A stretch of DNA of 64,000 nt. Source: Litoditis marina (Eukaryota; Nematoda; Chromadorea; Rhabditida; Rhabditidae). This document shows, in pieces, positions 45,301 through 64,000 of the stretch. Under the pieces are notes generated by a model that was given only the letters and a program-made list of their open reading frames with translations, was not told the origin of the DNA and did no database searches. Each line of letters begins with the position of its first letter. Within the stretch, counting starts at the first letter, position 1. The stretch is taken from the NCBI GenBank assembly GCA_964036275.1, contig OZ038434.1, positions 37,781,279 to 37,845,278 of the forward strand, in the 5' to 3' direction. Made by a program: the position numbers and the translations under genes.

Positions 45301-48300
45301 TGATTTGTGATGACTGAAAAAGTTACTGCGCTCACCAATGTCTGTTCGACGGATTTGAGACAGCTTCGGTCACAGGTCTGACGATCCTTGCAGCATCCGC
45401 TGATCTGCGCGTGAATGTCGCGACCGCAGTCAGCTGAAAACATGGATGTTATTTTGATGTTTTCTGTCATTGCACATCAAAGAAGCTGTTGTCAGACTTG
45501 TTTTTTTTTCAAATTGGCTGTAATTACTTGTTTGGAAGGCAATGGCACAAGTTAGTTAAAGAACACTTTCGTAACGGTCTAGCCAACCTCATTGATTTTT
45601 CTAGTAAATAGAGGCATTTCTGGTCGGAAATCAGGTTTCTTTGCTTGTACTAGTATATACTTCTCTTGGCATTTTGTCAACTCACTGGTGGGAGCCATCT
45701 CACAAACGGCACCGCTGTTTGTCTTGGGGTTCTTGTCGCCGACTGCCGTTTTTTGGACGGCACTCGGCTTGGGGGTGGAGGCGTCCTTTGCTCTCTCGAG
45801 ACGGCTCAGAAGGTAGTTGTAGCGACGCAGGATGCTTGATGTCATGTTCTGAAACGGAATCTTGTATCTCAACGCTGTATAGACGAACACTCGTTGTGTA
45901 TGAAATAGTTCACCCTCTCCTATGTCAAATTAAAGTTTAAAAATTGGTGTTGGTAACACATCAGCAATTCCGACTCCCCGATTTATTTGATTCTTCCCCA
46001 TGTTGTTTGTTCTGCATGTACGTAGAGAACCACATGCGGCTAACCCAAGTACTTTCCAATGCTGAGTACCAACATGTTTTGAACTTACGTTCACATTGCA
46101 GTGCTCGAGTTCGGTCTTGTACTGACAGACTTCCAGAGCAACATCCACGCGCGAAGTTCCGTCTCGCTCCATGCGAATGTCTCTGTAATGTCGAAATGAT
46201 TGATTTTCTCAGACGTGGAGCACGTTGTTTGCGTCAAATGGAGAGCTGTCCTGTGCATCTTGCTCTAACCTGCTTTATTTCTTAGAAGATCTGTCAAATC
46301 ACGAATAAATCTATTCTATTCTATTCAAACTTGTGTATCTATCTGAACTCGATTGACACACTGACTTGAATCCCGTCGACAACTGTTGTCACACTCTCCT
46401 TCTTTCTACTATGAACGCAGTTCCAAGTTGGGGACATGTTTTTCTGCGAGTCTTACCGAATGTAGTGGTTGGGAGCCAGTACTGGATTTGTCCTGATTGA
46501 GGGCCCAACTACGGAAATGGAAAGCTCGTCTCTCCAGATACACTTGTCGCGTCCAGTGCTGTCTGGAAGCAAGACATTGATCTTATCCCCATGGAATTCT
46601 CCTTGTAGAACTGGCACTCTTCTCGTTCTTTTCAGCTATTCTCACTCAGCAAATGTCACTACCAACTGTTAGCAAGATGAACTTTCCACTGTCGGCTGCC
46701 AACTGCTTTGGTCGACTACAACTGTGATTGAACTCGTTTCAAAGAAATTTTCCTTAGCTCTTTGATGTCTAACAATTAACAAAGTGCTACCATTGCACAT
46801 CATAGAATACAGGGACATATCTCGTTAAATTATTGGCTGGTGAAAAGGCACTTTTCTTAAAAAGTGCCCTCAGACGAAATTAACAGAGAAAACGATACCC
46901 ACCACTTTCCACTCGCGTAGCCATTGACGCACAACAAAGAACCATGAGGGACTTGGAGTTCAGGAGAAGACCGGAGACGAAAGTCCGGCGACCCGTGAAA
47001 GCGTCGAACGAAGTGTGCTGGCGACAGCTCTTCTTCCACTCGCATTGGGCGGCGCAGTGGTAGTTGACGAAATGGGCACAGATGGCCTGAAATCGTCGTT
47101 ATATGAATCACGAAATCGGTTTCTGAGATTAATTGGAGCACTCCGTTGTTATTTCACGAAGCGGGTTTAGGAGGATTTCTTCCGAAATCTCATTATCGGC
47201 ATGCGTGTATCTGTTGCAATACTATAAATTATAAGTTTTAGATTAGTTTCTGTTCACGAGTGTCATTACTGTAGTGCAGCTGAGAGTGAACACTGATAAT
47301 GCATTAGCTTTTTGTGTTTCTCCAAGGAATGGGGCAATGGATCGGTAATGTTTTTTTCTGCGTTTTCGAATAGTTTGATGTTGGATGTAACTCACGTTAT
47401 TTGACTCGTAACTGAATAATTTCTGTCCGACATAACACTGTACAGAGGAGTAGGCAAGGACTGGTAGCAAGATGGCAGTGAATAATCGCAACATTTTTTC
47501 TGAAAGTGAAACGCATGAGTGGAAACTATTATGAGAGGGATAACAGAAGTCAGAGTACAATATTCATCGATGAACAGATGCAAGAGTAATCTATGAATAC
47601 CAGAAAGTTATCAATTTATACCATGCAATACACGAAAGTGATAATCGGAGCAGAAAGATATTTCATTCGAGTTGTGAACGGTGTAGAGAACGGAGAATGA
47701 TCGCTTGTGATTGTTGAAAGGAAAACGGGCGAGAATTTAAACTTATTGTTCCGCCCAATGTGGTTTGGGCAAAAAGTAGAATTAGCAGGATCTTCGCACT
47801 GTTTTTCTTGCGAGTCGTTAGCGGGGGTCAATAGATTCGATTCAACCCATTAGGGTAAAAACCAATGATAATAGGGGAAAGATCCGGTTATTGATATTGG
47901 TGGTGAAAAATAGGTTGTGTTCTTCGTAGAATGTTTGGGCATTATTTTGGGTATATTTATGCTCCGGTGGTTTGGAACCTCATAAAACGAAATAATACGC
48001 TCAATGAATGAATGAAAGCGATGAAGTATGTGTAAAACAGACAGACTATAGAAGTAAAGATGCGGATGTTTTGCTAATATGGCGCCATGGAGAGTAACGT
48101 TCTCTCTATTGTCTGAGAAGGTGTCTTCGCTAAAGCCATCCTCTCAACTAGGCTGTCAAGGATATTTCAAGAAGCGATATCGGGGCAGATCAAGTTTTTT
48201 TGGTCTAAAGGGTTTGGCATTGTTCGGCTCTGCACGGTTGAGATGATGATATTGAACGGATGATGGTTGCTAAATCTACTTGATTTATAGATGTAGAGGT

Positions 48301-51183
48301 TAAGTTAGTTGAAACTTATTGAAGTGTAAAAATGATGCACTCTATCGTTTCATCTTCACAAAGTTTCATTTGTTTCACGCACGCAAAGAAGAAAAGTTTA
48401 TGTGTTTCACATATAACACGTAACTATATCATCCATCTGTGTGCGAATGTCATCAACTTCCAAAGGTAGGTTGTGAGCGTAGGCTCCATTTAGTGGTGGG
48501 TGCGGGATCGTTGTTTATGCGATATGAGCTACAAGTTCTCAACTTATTTCTCTACAATGGGAACAAGGAGTTGTTACTGTGGAATAAACATTGCCGTATA
48601 CCACCTTTGTATCGCCTGAACGGTCAATGCCTGGTAAAAAGAGAGAGCGCGCGCGGCGCGGCTTTCTCCCGTTTAAGTGAAAGGTGCAAATGTGTCTGGC
48701 AGGATGTTATCGCGGTTATAATGGCGGTGTTAACCTTGAATACCTAGTTTTTATGCTTAAAGCAGATCGACCGGTTTCACCTTCAAGCTATAAACACATC
48801 ACATCACGTTGGTCATTTTCGCATTCAATGGCATCAATTAGCCGGAACGACTTGACGAAGAAAAAGAAAACGAGAGGTTGCACGTTTTTCAGTTTGACTG
48901 TGGTATCTTTGTTCATACTTAGTTCGAGTTTTACAATAATGTTTCAGTCAAGACTTTTGCATGATAACCGATACACGTTTCTTTATGTTCTGTAAGTTTT
49001 AATAATCAGGTATGTAGGCTGTAAGGCTGTAGGGTTATTCAACACATTGGAACCATATAAACTACACTTTTCCGGGAAAATCCTTTTGTGGAAAAATGAG
49101 GCATCATCAATGATTTTTGATGCTTCGGTGACCGTTCCACAAAAGTAGTCATTGTCTTTTTCCTCAGCTGTCAAAAACGTTTGGTTCCGCATTAAACGTT
49201 ATGTGGTTGTCATTAAATCGTTTACACTAAACTGGCTGCCCGGTTCCGAGTACATAAAAAGAATGGTGAATAATTGCTACCAGCGTTTCAATAACGCAGC
49301 ATTGTTTATTGTTGTAAGAAAAGTTTTTGGTGTACTACAATTGTCTGACTCCGGCCTAATAGTCGAAACTTTTATCAGTTGTGGATTACATTTCTGTCTA
49401 GCATGGAAAGACACACCCCTGTTTGGTTCTCATTCACACTCAATCGGCACACAATCGTTGATTTGGTTAACAGCATGGCTCTGGAGGCGATACTTTTCAC
49501 CTAACTTGAATTCATGCTTGACTGGGTATGAATTGGGAACTAGGTATAAACCCATCTAGTTGAATTGTCTCGGCCATATGTATCTTGATTCGGATTCATG
49601 TATCTATTTTCTTTATTTTCTTCTTCGTGCTAGTGTTCATGTCGTAGTTAGCGTGAGATACGTTGCCTGGTTTGGCTATATGATTCTCATCCTTTGTGAC
49701 GTTAAGCAGTTTTTTGCGTGACGATAGTATTTCGATACGTTGATAGTTGATAGTGGACTAGGGCGGTAGTTTACGGGTAGTGCGCTAGATGGGACATATA
49801 AGATCTGACCATTCGAAACAATGGTAAAAGTGACCTTCATTCACTTGTTCTAGACCGAAGTGTAATTTTCCAATACGGAAAAGACACTTTGTATTTTCAA
49901 ATTCACACTTTGCACTAGAACAGAAAAAGAACGCTACACTTCGTCTTATATTATTCATTGAAACGAACCTATACTACTAGAAGTAGTTTAGCGGTGAAGT
50001 TTTGTTTAAGGTATGTGTTGGCGGTTTGCTGAGCAAAAGTTATGAAAAATCACACAACAGAGGTTGAAACTTTCAGGAAATGATATGGCTTTCGGGAGAA
50101 AACCATTGTCTTAGTGTGATCCTCCATCAGATCTATGAGAGTTTACGTTCTTTCATACTCTGGCACTTTCGAAGCGAGTTATTTATCTAATGGGCTATTT
50201 TTGGTGCCCTTTATTAAAAGTAAACCTGAAACAAGGGTTACCAAACACCAGAATGTTCGAGACTGTCGCCGCTTACTTTTTATTGCGCGATGATGGTCAT
50301 TAAAGTGCGACAAGAATCAGTGCAATTATCAGAAATTTTCACCAGAAGAGAACGTTGTTTTGTGTTCAAAGGCGGTGATCTTCAGTTTCTGATTTTTAAT
50401 GGAGAATGTGAAATCCTTCCGGTCAAAAATTTGGACCCTAGGCTCTGTGAAACTCTTATACGCCGAAAATATGTCATTTTTTGCCTATAACGGTCGGAAA
50501 GCTGTTTGGTAATCTGGCGCCGTTTGCTGTCGAAACGTTGGATTTGTGATACGGAAAACCTAATAGAAGTACTACGTTCTTCATGTACTACATGCAGAAA
50601 CTTGTTCTGGTTGCTCAGATTTTCTGTCCCATACCAGTTTCCATAGGAGGCGTGCAACACTTCAACAAAACGTCCCATGATAAAATAAACGTTTACTGTT
50701 TCACATGACTTTTAGCGTACATTTAGTTGATCACTTTTTTCAGGTCACAGCCGAGTTGGGCGAATTGGAAGATAACGCAGAGGTGGCTTGGGACGATGAT
50801 ATCGACTCGACACTACATGAGGTAGGGTACAATGTAAAATGTATACGTATTTGATGAAGAAAAGAGAACATATTGTATGTTCTCTTTTCTTCATCAAATA
50901 CGTATACATTTAACATTTTAATTCACATAGAAAAAGAAGTATGATTTTTTGTGATGTGGCGACGTTTTGTTGGGTCCTCGCCGTCTTCAGAACCTGGAAA
51001 TAACCGTCGAGGTGAAAAATTGTAATGTTTACAGGTTAGCGAATCCTACAAAATGTCATCTGATTGAAAATGTTTTCTCATTCATTACAGCACCGGCTGG
51101 AGAAGCATCGCGCGCGTCACGATGAGCACGAGCGACGAAATATGGAGAAGAGGGGAATGAGAGCTGGAGGAGGTCATTATTGA
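42371..51183 (+). CDS. EBAG9/RCAS1 homologue
   Basis: Six exons, all in phase: 42371-42494, 42928-43067, 43988-44068, 44439-44525, 50744-50821, 51091-51183; 200 aa. The N-terminus MGFVQLLCLRIGRFFHAIAA is the hydrophobic/amphipathic membrane anchor expected for this Golgi protein. The diagnostic segment EPDFFNDMQPEIKKTKK matches the vertebrate EPDYFKDMTPTIRKTQK. ELGELEDNAEVAW and the basic coiled-coil end HRLEKHRARHDEHERRNMEK also fit. EBAG9 modulates Golgi-to-surface or regulated secretory traffic in other animals (family knowledge). Intron 4 (6.2 kb) hosts a gene on the other strand. The 3' ends of exons 1 and 2 are repeated in the following introns. Confidence 0.88.
42526..42689 (+). repeat. 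Two extra copies of the 3' end of EBAG9 exon 1
   Basis: 42526-42572 reads FKKQQNIGELPYTGYR and ends AG|GTGACG. 42650-42689 repeats FKKRQIIGELPYT but its donor is lost (ACAG|TTGATG). Both copy 42454-42494 (FKKRQNIGELPYT|GTGAGC). They lie in tandem, 30 and 150 bases downstream. The second could act as an alternative, longer donor if the first were skipped. Confidence 0.85.
43068..43390 (+). repeat. Purine repeat starting at the EBAG9 exon 2 donor, including an exon-end copy
   Basis: The donor itself reads AAG|GTGAGAGAGAGAAAG and runs into a GA tract. At 43147-43196 the last ~50 bases of exon 2 (GGAGAGAAGGC..GGAGTGGAGGAAGAAG) recur, again followed by GTGAGAC and more GA. A third, poorer copy is at ~43388-43410. 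The unit 'exon end + donor + GA tract' has therefore been duplicated. Confidence 0.85.
44565..44715. repeat. Foldback with GGTTACT / AGTAACC ends
   Basis: ACGTAGGTTACTTGTTG at the left faces TTGCAAAAGTAACCCA at the right. GGTAACCTTTTGGTT and AACCAAAAAAC pair inside. It resembles the GGTAACC elements at 8357 and 26180. Near the start of EBAG9 intron 4. Confidence 0.5.
44975..47494 (-). CDS. Secreted cysteine-rich protein nested in the EBAG9 intron
   Basis: Six in-phase exons in transcription order: 47494-47396, 47086-46899, 46182-46089, 45848-45686, 45433-45336, 45070-44975; 245 aa. The start lies five bases after an acceptor (ACTTTCAG), consistent with spliced-leader addition. Signal peptide MLRLFTAILLPVLAYSSVQC. 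The mature chain has three Cys-bearing blocks: ICAHFVNYHCAAQCEWKKSC, then VCQYKTELEHC, then DCGRDIHAQISGCC with KDRQTCDRSC and a final DCLG. The central segment is low-complexity (KDASTPKPSAVQKTAVGDKN). The spacing suggests a disulfide-rich extracellular protein. I do not recognise the family. It may be co-expressed with, or silenced by, the host gene transcript. Confidence 0.8.
50838..50910. repeat. Perfect 35-bp hairpin in the last EBAG9 intron
   Basis: 50838-50872 and 50876-50910 are exact reverse complements around a 3-base loop (TTG). It begins 17 bases after the exon 5 donor. No terminal motif links it to other elements. Confidence 0.95.
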
Positions 51184-52913
51184 TTGAAATAATGGCACCT
51201 GCCAAAAATAAGCTGACATTTTTTTTGTCCGGAGATGAAGAATTCTCTATCTGTATAAAAACGTGTATTTGATTTATAATTGGACCGAGAAAATGGCGAA
51301 ACCAGAAAAGTCAGTTTTTATATGGCACCAGCTGTCTCTAATATTGATGACTTGGGAAAAGTACGTTTTTCAAGAAAAATTCTGAAAATGTGCCACATAG
51401 TTTTCATTGTTTTTATGAAGTTTTGAGAATGTGCCACATAATTTTATTTTTCGAACTATTTCTCAATTCATGGCGTTCTTTTTCCTTTCTGTTTGAGTCC
51501 GCAGTTGAATTATTCAGCTGTACAGATGGCTGAAATAGAAAAGTGACCTCTGGATGGAAATATAGTTGGTAGTTGGTTCTTTCTTCTTATTGTAATGGAA
51601 TAGATGCTATTTCTCCTGTGGCTTTGGATTCAATTATGCTTGAAACGTAGTTTGTAGTTGTTACGAATGCCATTATGATTGTCACTCTCACTCGTTGTTT
51701 TTGGGTTGTATTAAATGTCTGCGTCTCTTAACTCTCGTACTTTTGTTGTTACTCTTGTAATTCAAGTCCATTCCGTACACCACTAGTTTTTCCGAACCAT
51801 AATAATGTATTTCTAAACATGTTGTACTTCCCTTTCAATTGTTTTAATGATTTTCATTATAGAACGCAATGTGATATAATAGTTGATATCAATTCTTGTG
51901 AAGAATAATTTGGTTTTTGTACATATAATATTTTGAGATACTCGACGTTTAATGTAATGGTTTACCTCTATGAATTAAAGCTGTTGTTTTACCGTGAAGG
52001 GAGTTTTGCTCTGAATTGACTGTTGCTTTCTAAATGTCTGACTAGTCCGAATCGTTATGCTGTAATATCTCTTTGTATGGTAATGCAGTCTACCTATGCA
52101 CTTTCACGTTTTGTGGCCCATTCTGGGATAATTGAGGACAGTCGCTCTGATAAAATTGATTTGGTAGCTGCCAGATTACTGGCAGCTGGTTTTGTAACTT
52201 CGCGATCCAACCGTTTTTCAGACAAAAATTTCAGCATTTCAAGTTCAATCATTGAGTTCATCGTTCGCGCAAAAAAAATGCAGATATGGTGATTTTGTTG
52301 TACTTTTCTTGGTTTGTAGTTTGATCCCTTTTCTATTTAGGCGAAATTGGTAAATTATGGCGTATATCGAGATCAAACTGCAATGAAGATTTGATCAGTC
52401 TCTATAATAGTTGCATCGGATCAGTTACAATCAAATTTGTTCGCTCTTCAAAGACACCTCTAAATTGATTGATACAGTACTCCATCTCATTTCGGTGGCT
52501 GTACTTGGTGCCGGGCTCCAATTTTTCGAAGTGTCTTCCTCTGGCGGCGCCAAAAGCAGATGTAACTACAATATGAATGGCAATCGGTCAGAGAAAAGTG
52601 GAGATAGTGTGCAAATTAAGAGGGTGCAGATATTTGACGATTCAATTAGACATTCATAGCCAAATGGATGAGACAGTGTGCTGAATGAGGAGGTAGCAGA
52701 TTGCAGAACATAGTTTCAGTATTAACGAGCGAGACAGTGTGCTGAGGGGAGAGGGAGCAGAGAAACTGGGTAATTGCAGAGACAACGAAACATAAGGACT
52801 CGATTCAATTGGAAATGCATGGAGGGGCGAGAGAGAGGGTTGGCTGAGAGGGTGGCGAGAGAAAGAGAGGGCTTCGGGTGGATCGAGGACTCAGTCGAGT
52901 GGAAGTCGTCGTC
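51184..52913. other. EBAG9 3' region and beta-tubulin promoter region
   Basis: No exons were recognised. It contains a TTGTAGTTTGATC foldback (52313-52384). The ~250 bases before the tubulin ATG are purine-rich with repeated GACAGTGTGCTGA (52672, 52733) and GAGAGGG units, probably the tubulin 5'UTR/promoter. No TATA box was evident to me. Confidence 0.4.
52313..52384. repeat. TTGTAGTTTGATC foldback element
   Basis: TTTGTAGTTTGATCCC at the left faces ATCGAGATCAAACTGCAA at the right. It has the same size and layout as 12701-12769. Confidence 0.75.
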
Positions 52914-60450
<7,537 letters not shown>

Positions 60451-60707
60451 ATCAAAAGTAAACTCCGCCCACCCGGGAGTCGTGTACACTATTATCGTTC
60501 GATGTGATTATTATATTTGTGTGTTTTGTCAATGTTGTTGCTCGCTTCGCTGCTTTGAATACCAAAAAATCGGGGAAATAAATATGCTGACTACAAACTA
60601 CAAGTTCATTTGATCAATGTTCGCCTATTTTCACAACAGTTTGATGGGCGAGAGAAAAACAATTATGGCAGGACAACCACACCAAACTATAGGGGGTGCT
60701 GAATGAA

Positions 60708-60885
60708 ATTCTAGCTCTAGCCGGAATCGAACCTGCGAGCAAATTATTTGTAGCCAGGCGGTCACCACTGCGCTACGAGGGTCGTCAATCGTTATGCCTT
60801 GGAATCGGAGACGTGTGTTTATACACAACGGAAAGTGAGACATACAGTATCCTCCCGCCACTCCGTTGGCGACGACTATATTCAA
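60708..60885 (-). repeat. tRNA-derived SINE, copy 5 (best preserved)
   Basis: On the minus strand: ATAGTCGTCGCCAACGGAG, GGGAGGATACTGTATGTCTC, A box TAGCGCAGTGGTGACCGCC, then TTTGCTCGCAGGTTCGATTCCGGC. The A and B boxes are near-consensus, so this copy could still recruit pol III. Confidence 0.9.
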
Positions 60886-60899
60886 AGGAAATGAACAAC

Positions 60900-62640
60900 G
60901 ATCCAGCCCTGGTGCGATCGCTTGAACACAATTTTTAGACAATTTTGAAGTACACGTTTATTAAGTAGGTGACACACTTAACTACCCTTAAGTATACGTT
61001 CTTAGCACTTTTTGCCCACTTTTGAGGCAATGAAACACAACCAAATCTGCCAACATTCCACGAATATTCCACATTGCGTTGACCGCTGTTTACGCTCACC
61101 TAAGTTGCAAAGTGCACGTCTTATTCACGTAAACTACATGTTTCTCCCGCGTTAAGTACACGTTTCTCTGCCTTTGAGCCAACAAAATACTTCCAGCAAC
61201 TATTCTACGTATACACATTGCGTTGACCGCTGTTTACGCGCGGCTAACTCAATTCGAATACGAATTTCGTCCCATCAAATGAGGGTTTAATAGGGGTCCC
61301 AATTTTGGTAAAGAAAACATATAAGTACACGGTTGTTCTATATAAAGTACAAATTTTTCTCACTTAAAAGACACGTTTCTACACTCTTCCCTTCTTTTAG
61401 GGCGATAAAATATTATAATAGAAGTGAATTTCATAGTCCCGTAAAGTTAGCATTCCAATGAGACATCGTGCACTTTGTCAATGCACATTTGTGAGTTCTG
61501 CCTTGTTTTAATATTTCGAATGACTCTGCAATTGACTAACAGTATACCGACTTTTTTTAATTTTCCGTGTACACATTGCGTTGACCACTATTTATACGTG
61601 TCTAATTTTACAATTACACGTTTCATTCACGTGTAGTACACGTTTTGTTTACGTACAATACACATTTCTCTGCCTTTGAGCCAATAAAATGCTTCCAACA
61701 ACTATTCCACGTATACACTTTTCGTTGACCGCTGTTTACGCGCGGCTAACTCAATTCGAATACGAATTTCGTCCCATCAAATGAGGATTTAATAGGGGAC
61801 CCCGGACCTCATTTTCGATACGTAGAGTACGGAAGATTCCTACTTTGTTTCTACTACTTGAAACTTCTGGAACCCGTCTCAATACTTCTCTACACTCCGA
61901 AAAACCGGTCTCAATACTTTTCTACATCCCAAAAAACCAGTCTCAATACTTTTCTACACTTCTTTACACTCATTTGTAACCTCTCAGTAAGCGATGGAGT
62001 AAACTATACCAATGAACTTTCCTACGGACAAACTGAATTCCATGAAACTTTGCCGGATAAATTTAGTAACAACGCTGAAAAACACAATTCAAGGGTCTGT
62101 AAGCTCTCCGGAAACATGTCGTACTGTGAACGCGCTGGCAGCTTGAGATCGAAGATGCAGGCTTAAATTTTTCTTTTCTTTTCTTTTTTTTTTTCGAATT
62201 AGTCTGCATCTCCTTATGAATTTCAAACAGCACAGGCGACATCTGGCTGACCCCGGTTGCGAAATTGGCGAGTCCGGTATTTTAAGTTGCAACGGTTTTT
62301 CGAGGGCGTTCAAACTTACACGGTGTATGCTCTTTGCTGTTGTGTTTGTAGTTTGATTCTGCCATATATCGGTCGTAATCCAAAAACTGTGAGACAGACA
62401 ATATGTGGTTTCTTCATGATTCCACAATGTACTTTGTAGTCTGGTCTGACACAATCGAGTGGAAGGGCCGACTGGAGACGATTGTGGGTCTCCAATAATC
62501 TTACTTTCATTTTTTTATCAGTTAAACCAATTGATGATCACAATTTTTACTTTCATAAAGACTTATTCAGACAAAAACTTATGTGTGCAAGGACCAAAAC
62601 GATGCCGTTCAATGCAACGATTACAACTTTTGAATTATTC
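60900..62640. other. Downstream of tubulin: nested tandem duplications
   Basis: 61130-61310 and 61620-61805 are ~500-base-spaced direct repeats (CTCTGCCTTTGAGCCAA, GTTGACCGCTGTTTACGCGC, CGAATACGAATTTCGTCCC). The shorter ACATTGCGTTGACC unit also occurs at 61072 and 61575. Between the two copies lies a 118-bp element (61423-61545). A 40-base unit (GGTCTCAATACTTTTCTACA) repeats three times at 61868-61975. No exon was recognised. Confidence 0.75.
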
Positions 62641-63666
62641 TCATCTTTCTCTTTCTCTCTGCGTCTTCCTCTCTTTCCCCTCCCCCGGAACTCTTTTGTT
62701 CCTCTTTCTCTCTCTTCCCTCTCTTTCTTGTCCTTTTTTCTGTCTCCCCCTTCCTCTCTTCATCTATCTTTCTTCCTGCTCTCTTTCTTTCTTTCTATCT
62801 TCATACCTCCCTCTCTCTCTCTCGCCCCCAACCCTCTCTCTCTCCCTTCTCTCTCTCTCCCTCCCTCTTTCTCTGCCCCCCCTCAAACTCTCTTCATTTA
62901 ATCAGTTTCCCTCCAATGTCGCTCTCCCCCCCCCCTCTCTCTCCCTATATGTCTCTCTCTGTCTCTCTCTCTCTGTCTATCTCCCTTCTCCGAACTCTCT
63001 TCATTTGATCAGTTTAAGTAGCCAGGGGAAATTGCAGTCTTCCTCAGGGCCTGAAACGAGAAAAAGCGCCTATAAACCAACATTTCATTTGAATTTTATG
63101 TTCCGTACGAACACAAAATGAGCGGAGCACCTGTTCTCTAACGGAATTTCATGTAAAGGAGTCCCTCGCGCTCTTTCTCTCTCTTTTTGCTCTCTCTTCT
63201 TCTCTCTCACTTCCTCTCTCTATCTCTCTCACACTCTTCTTCTCTCTTTTTCTCCTTCTCTCTCACTCTCTATCCGTCTTTCTCCTTCCTTACCTCCGTT
63301 GCCGTGTCTTCTCTTTACTTTCCTTTTCCCCTTTACTATCTTTCTCTTTCTCTCTCTCTCTCTCTGAGTTTTTATTTTCTCTCTTTCTCTCTCTCTCTGT
63401 TACTTTTTGCTTTTCTCTTTCTCTCCTCTTCATCCCGCTCTCCCCATTTTTCTCCTTCCCATTCTATCTTGGCCCAAACTGCTTTGCTCAAAATCTCAGA
63501 AGTTCCTTTTATCCCAACTGGGTTTTGATTATCCCCTTGCTCGACTCATAAATCATACATATGACCTACGCTGACTTAATAAATATTATAGCATTCACTG
63601 TGCGTCGATCGAGTAAAATTACTATGGGCTCGCGCGGAAAGATTTGCCCACTCTCTCGCTCTCTCT

Positions 63667-63705
<39 letters not shown>

Positions 63706-63740
63706 TTCTCTCTCTCTCTATTTTTTCTCTGTTCTCTCGT
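62640..63740. repeat. CT-rich microsatellite clusters
   Basis: Pyrimidine repeats at 62640-63000 (the motif AACTCTCTTCATTT(A/G)ATCAGTTT occurs twice, 62886 and 62994), 63165-63470 and 63645-63725. The Leu/Ser reading frames here are repeat artefacts. Confidence 0.9.
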
Positions 63741-63854
63741 TCTCTTTTCATTCCATTTCTTTGTTTCTCTCTTTCTGTCCGTATATTTCTAGACTTTCCC
63801 ATTTCTACGTGAACCTCCACAGTTTATATTGAAACTAAACATTGAACAGTAGGT

Positions 63855-63969
63855 TTACACCATCATGTTCATTACCGTTTCGGTACCGTTAACACGGACT
63901 TTTAAAAGTTGTCCCCGAAATCCCGAAACACTCCCGTAGTGGAACACAACATTGGCTGCAATCTCATTG
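63855..63969 (-). CDS. Possible terminal exon of a gene beyond the right edge
   Basis: Minus strand, after acceptor TTTTGAACAG, the frame reads NEIAANVVFHYGSVSGF then RGQLLKVRVNGTETVMNMMV and stops at 63855-63857. The composition is protein-like and the codon third positions are GC-richer than the flanks. With only one exon visible the call is weak. Confidence 0.3.
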
Positions 63970-64000
63970 CTGTTCAAAATCTGAAATTATGTTTGAAATT

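Noticed and set aside
48439..49559. Possible exons inside EBAG9 intron 4 downstream of the nested gene
   Set aside because: Open frames of 100-135 codons exist but lack convincing splice sites or protein-like composition.
62459..63832. Long Leu/Ser-rich frames near the right end
   Set aside because: Repeat translation; no splice sites or conserved segments.

Overview
This is eukaryotic, almost certainly nematode, DNA. All recognisable genes are split into short GC-richer exons. Introns are AT-rich, begin GT(A/G)AG-like and end in the worm-type TTTTCAG. Three genes (EBAG9-like, protease-like, nested Cys-rich) have a strong acceptor within about 0-5 bases of the ATG, as expected for spliced-leader trans-splicing. 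The exact genus is not identifiable from the window alone; a Rhabditina-type nematode is my inference.

Layout. 170-400 is the last exon of an unknown + strand gene. 2930-9991 and 11334-15833 are a tandem pair of small TAK1/MAP3K7-type kinases with the same ten-exon structure. Copy A has an in-frame TAG and a GC donor; copy B is intact (290 aa). 16516-22525 (-) is a nine-exon secreted chymotrypsin-fold protein lacking catalytic His and Ser, with one frame break and several duplicated exon fragments. 24303-30086 holds a tandem duplication of an unrecognised gene, a decayed first copy and a better second copy. 30781-31062 (-) is an intronless ORF with an internal TAA. 31221-40828 is a PNPLA/ATGL-type lipase. 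42371-51183 is an EBAG9/RCAS1 homologue whose fourth intron contains, on the other strand, a complete secreted Cys-rich protein gene (44975-47494). 52914-60450 is a complete 13-exon beta-tubulin (441 aa). 63855-63969 (-) may be the last exon of a gene running off the right end.

The space between exons is unusually rich in small repeats. There is a tRNA-derived SINE family (five copies), a ~118-bp terminal-inverted-repeat element (six copies), ~70-bp elements bounded by TTGTAGTTTGATC, a ~140-bp tandem array, G-run elements, near-perfect hairpins (arms 33, 35, 53 and ~149 bp), GA/CT microsatellites, and a LINE reverse-transcriptase relic.

The most striking pattern is that fragments of exons, each carrying a splice junction, are duplicated in direct orientation into the neighbouring intron. 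I count about eleven cases in three unrelated genes. GA microsatellites also begin right at several 5' splice sites. Together these suggest a genome where short local duplication continually copies splice junctions. No operon-like cooperation between neighbouring genes is evident; the kinase pair and the 24-28 kb pair are local duplications.
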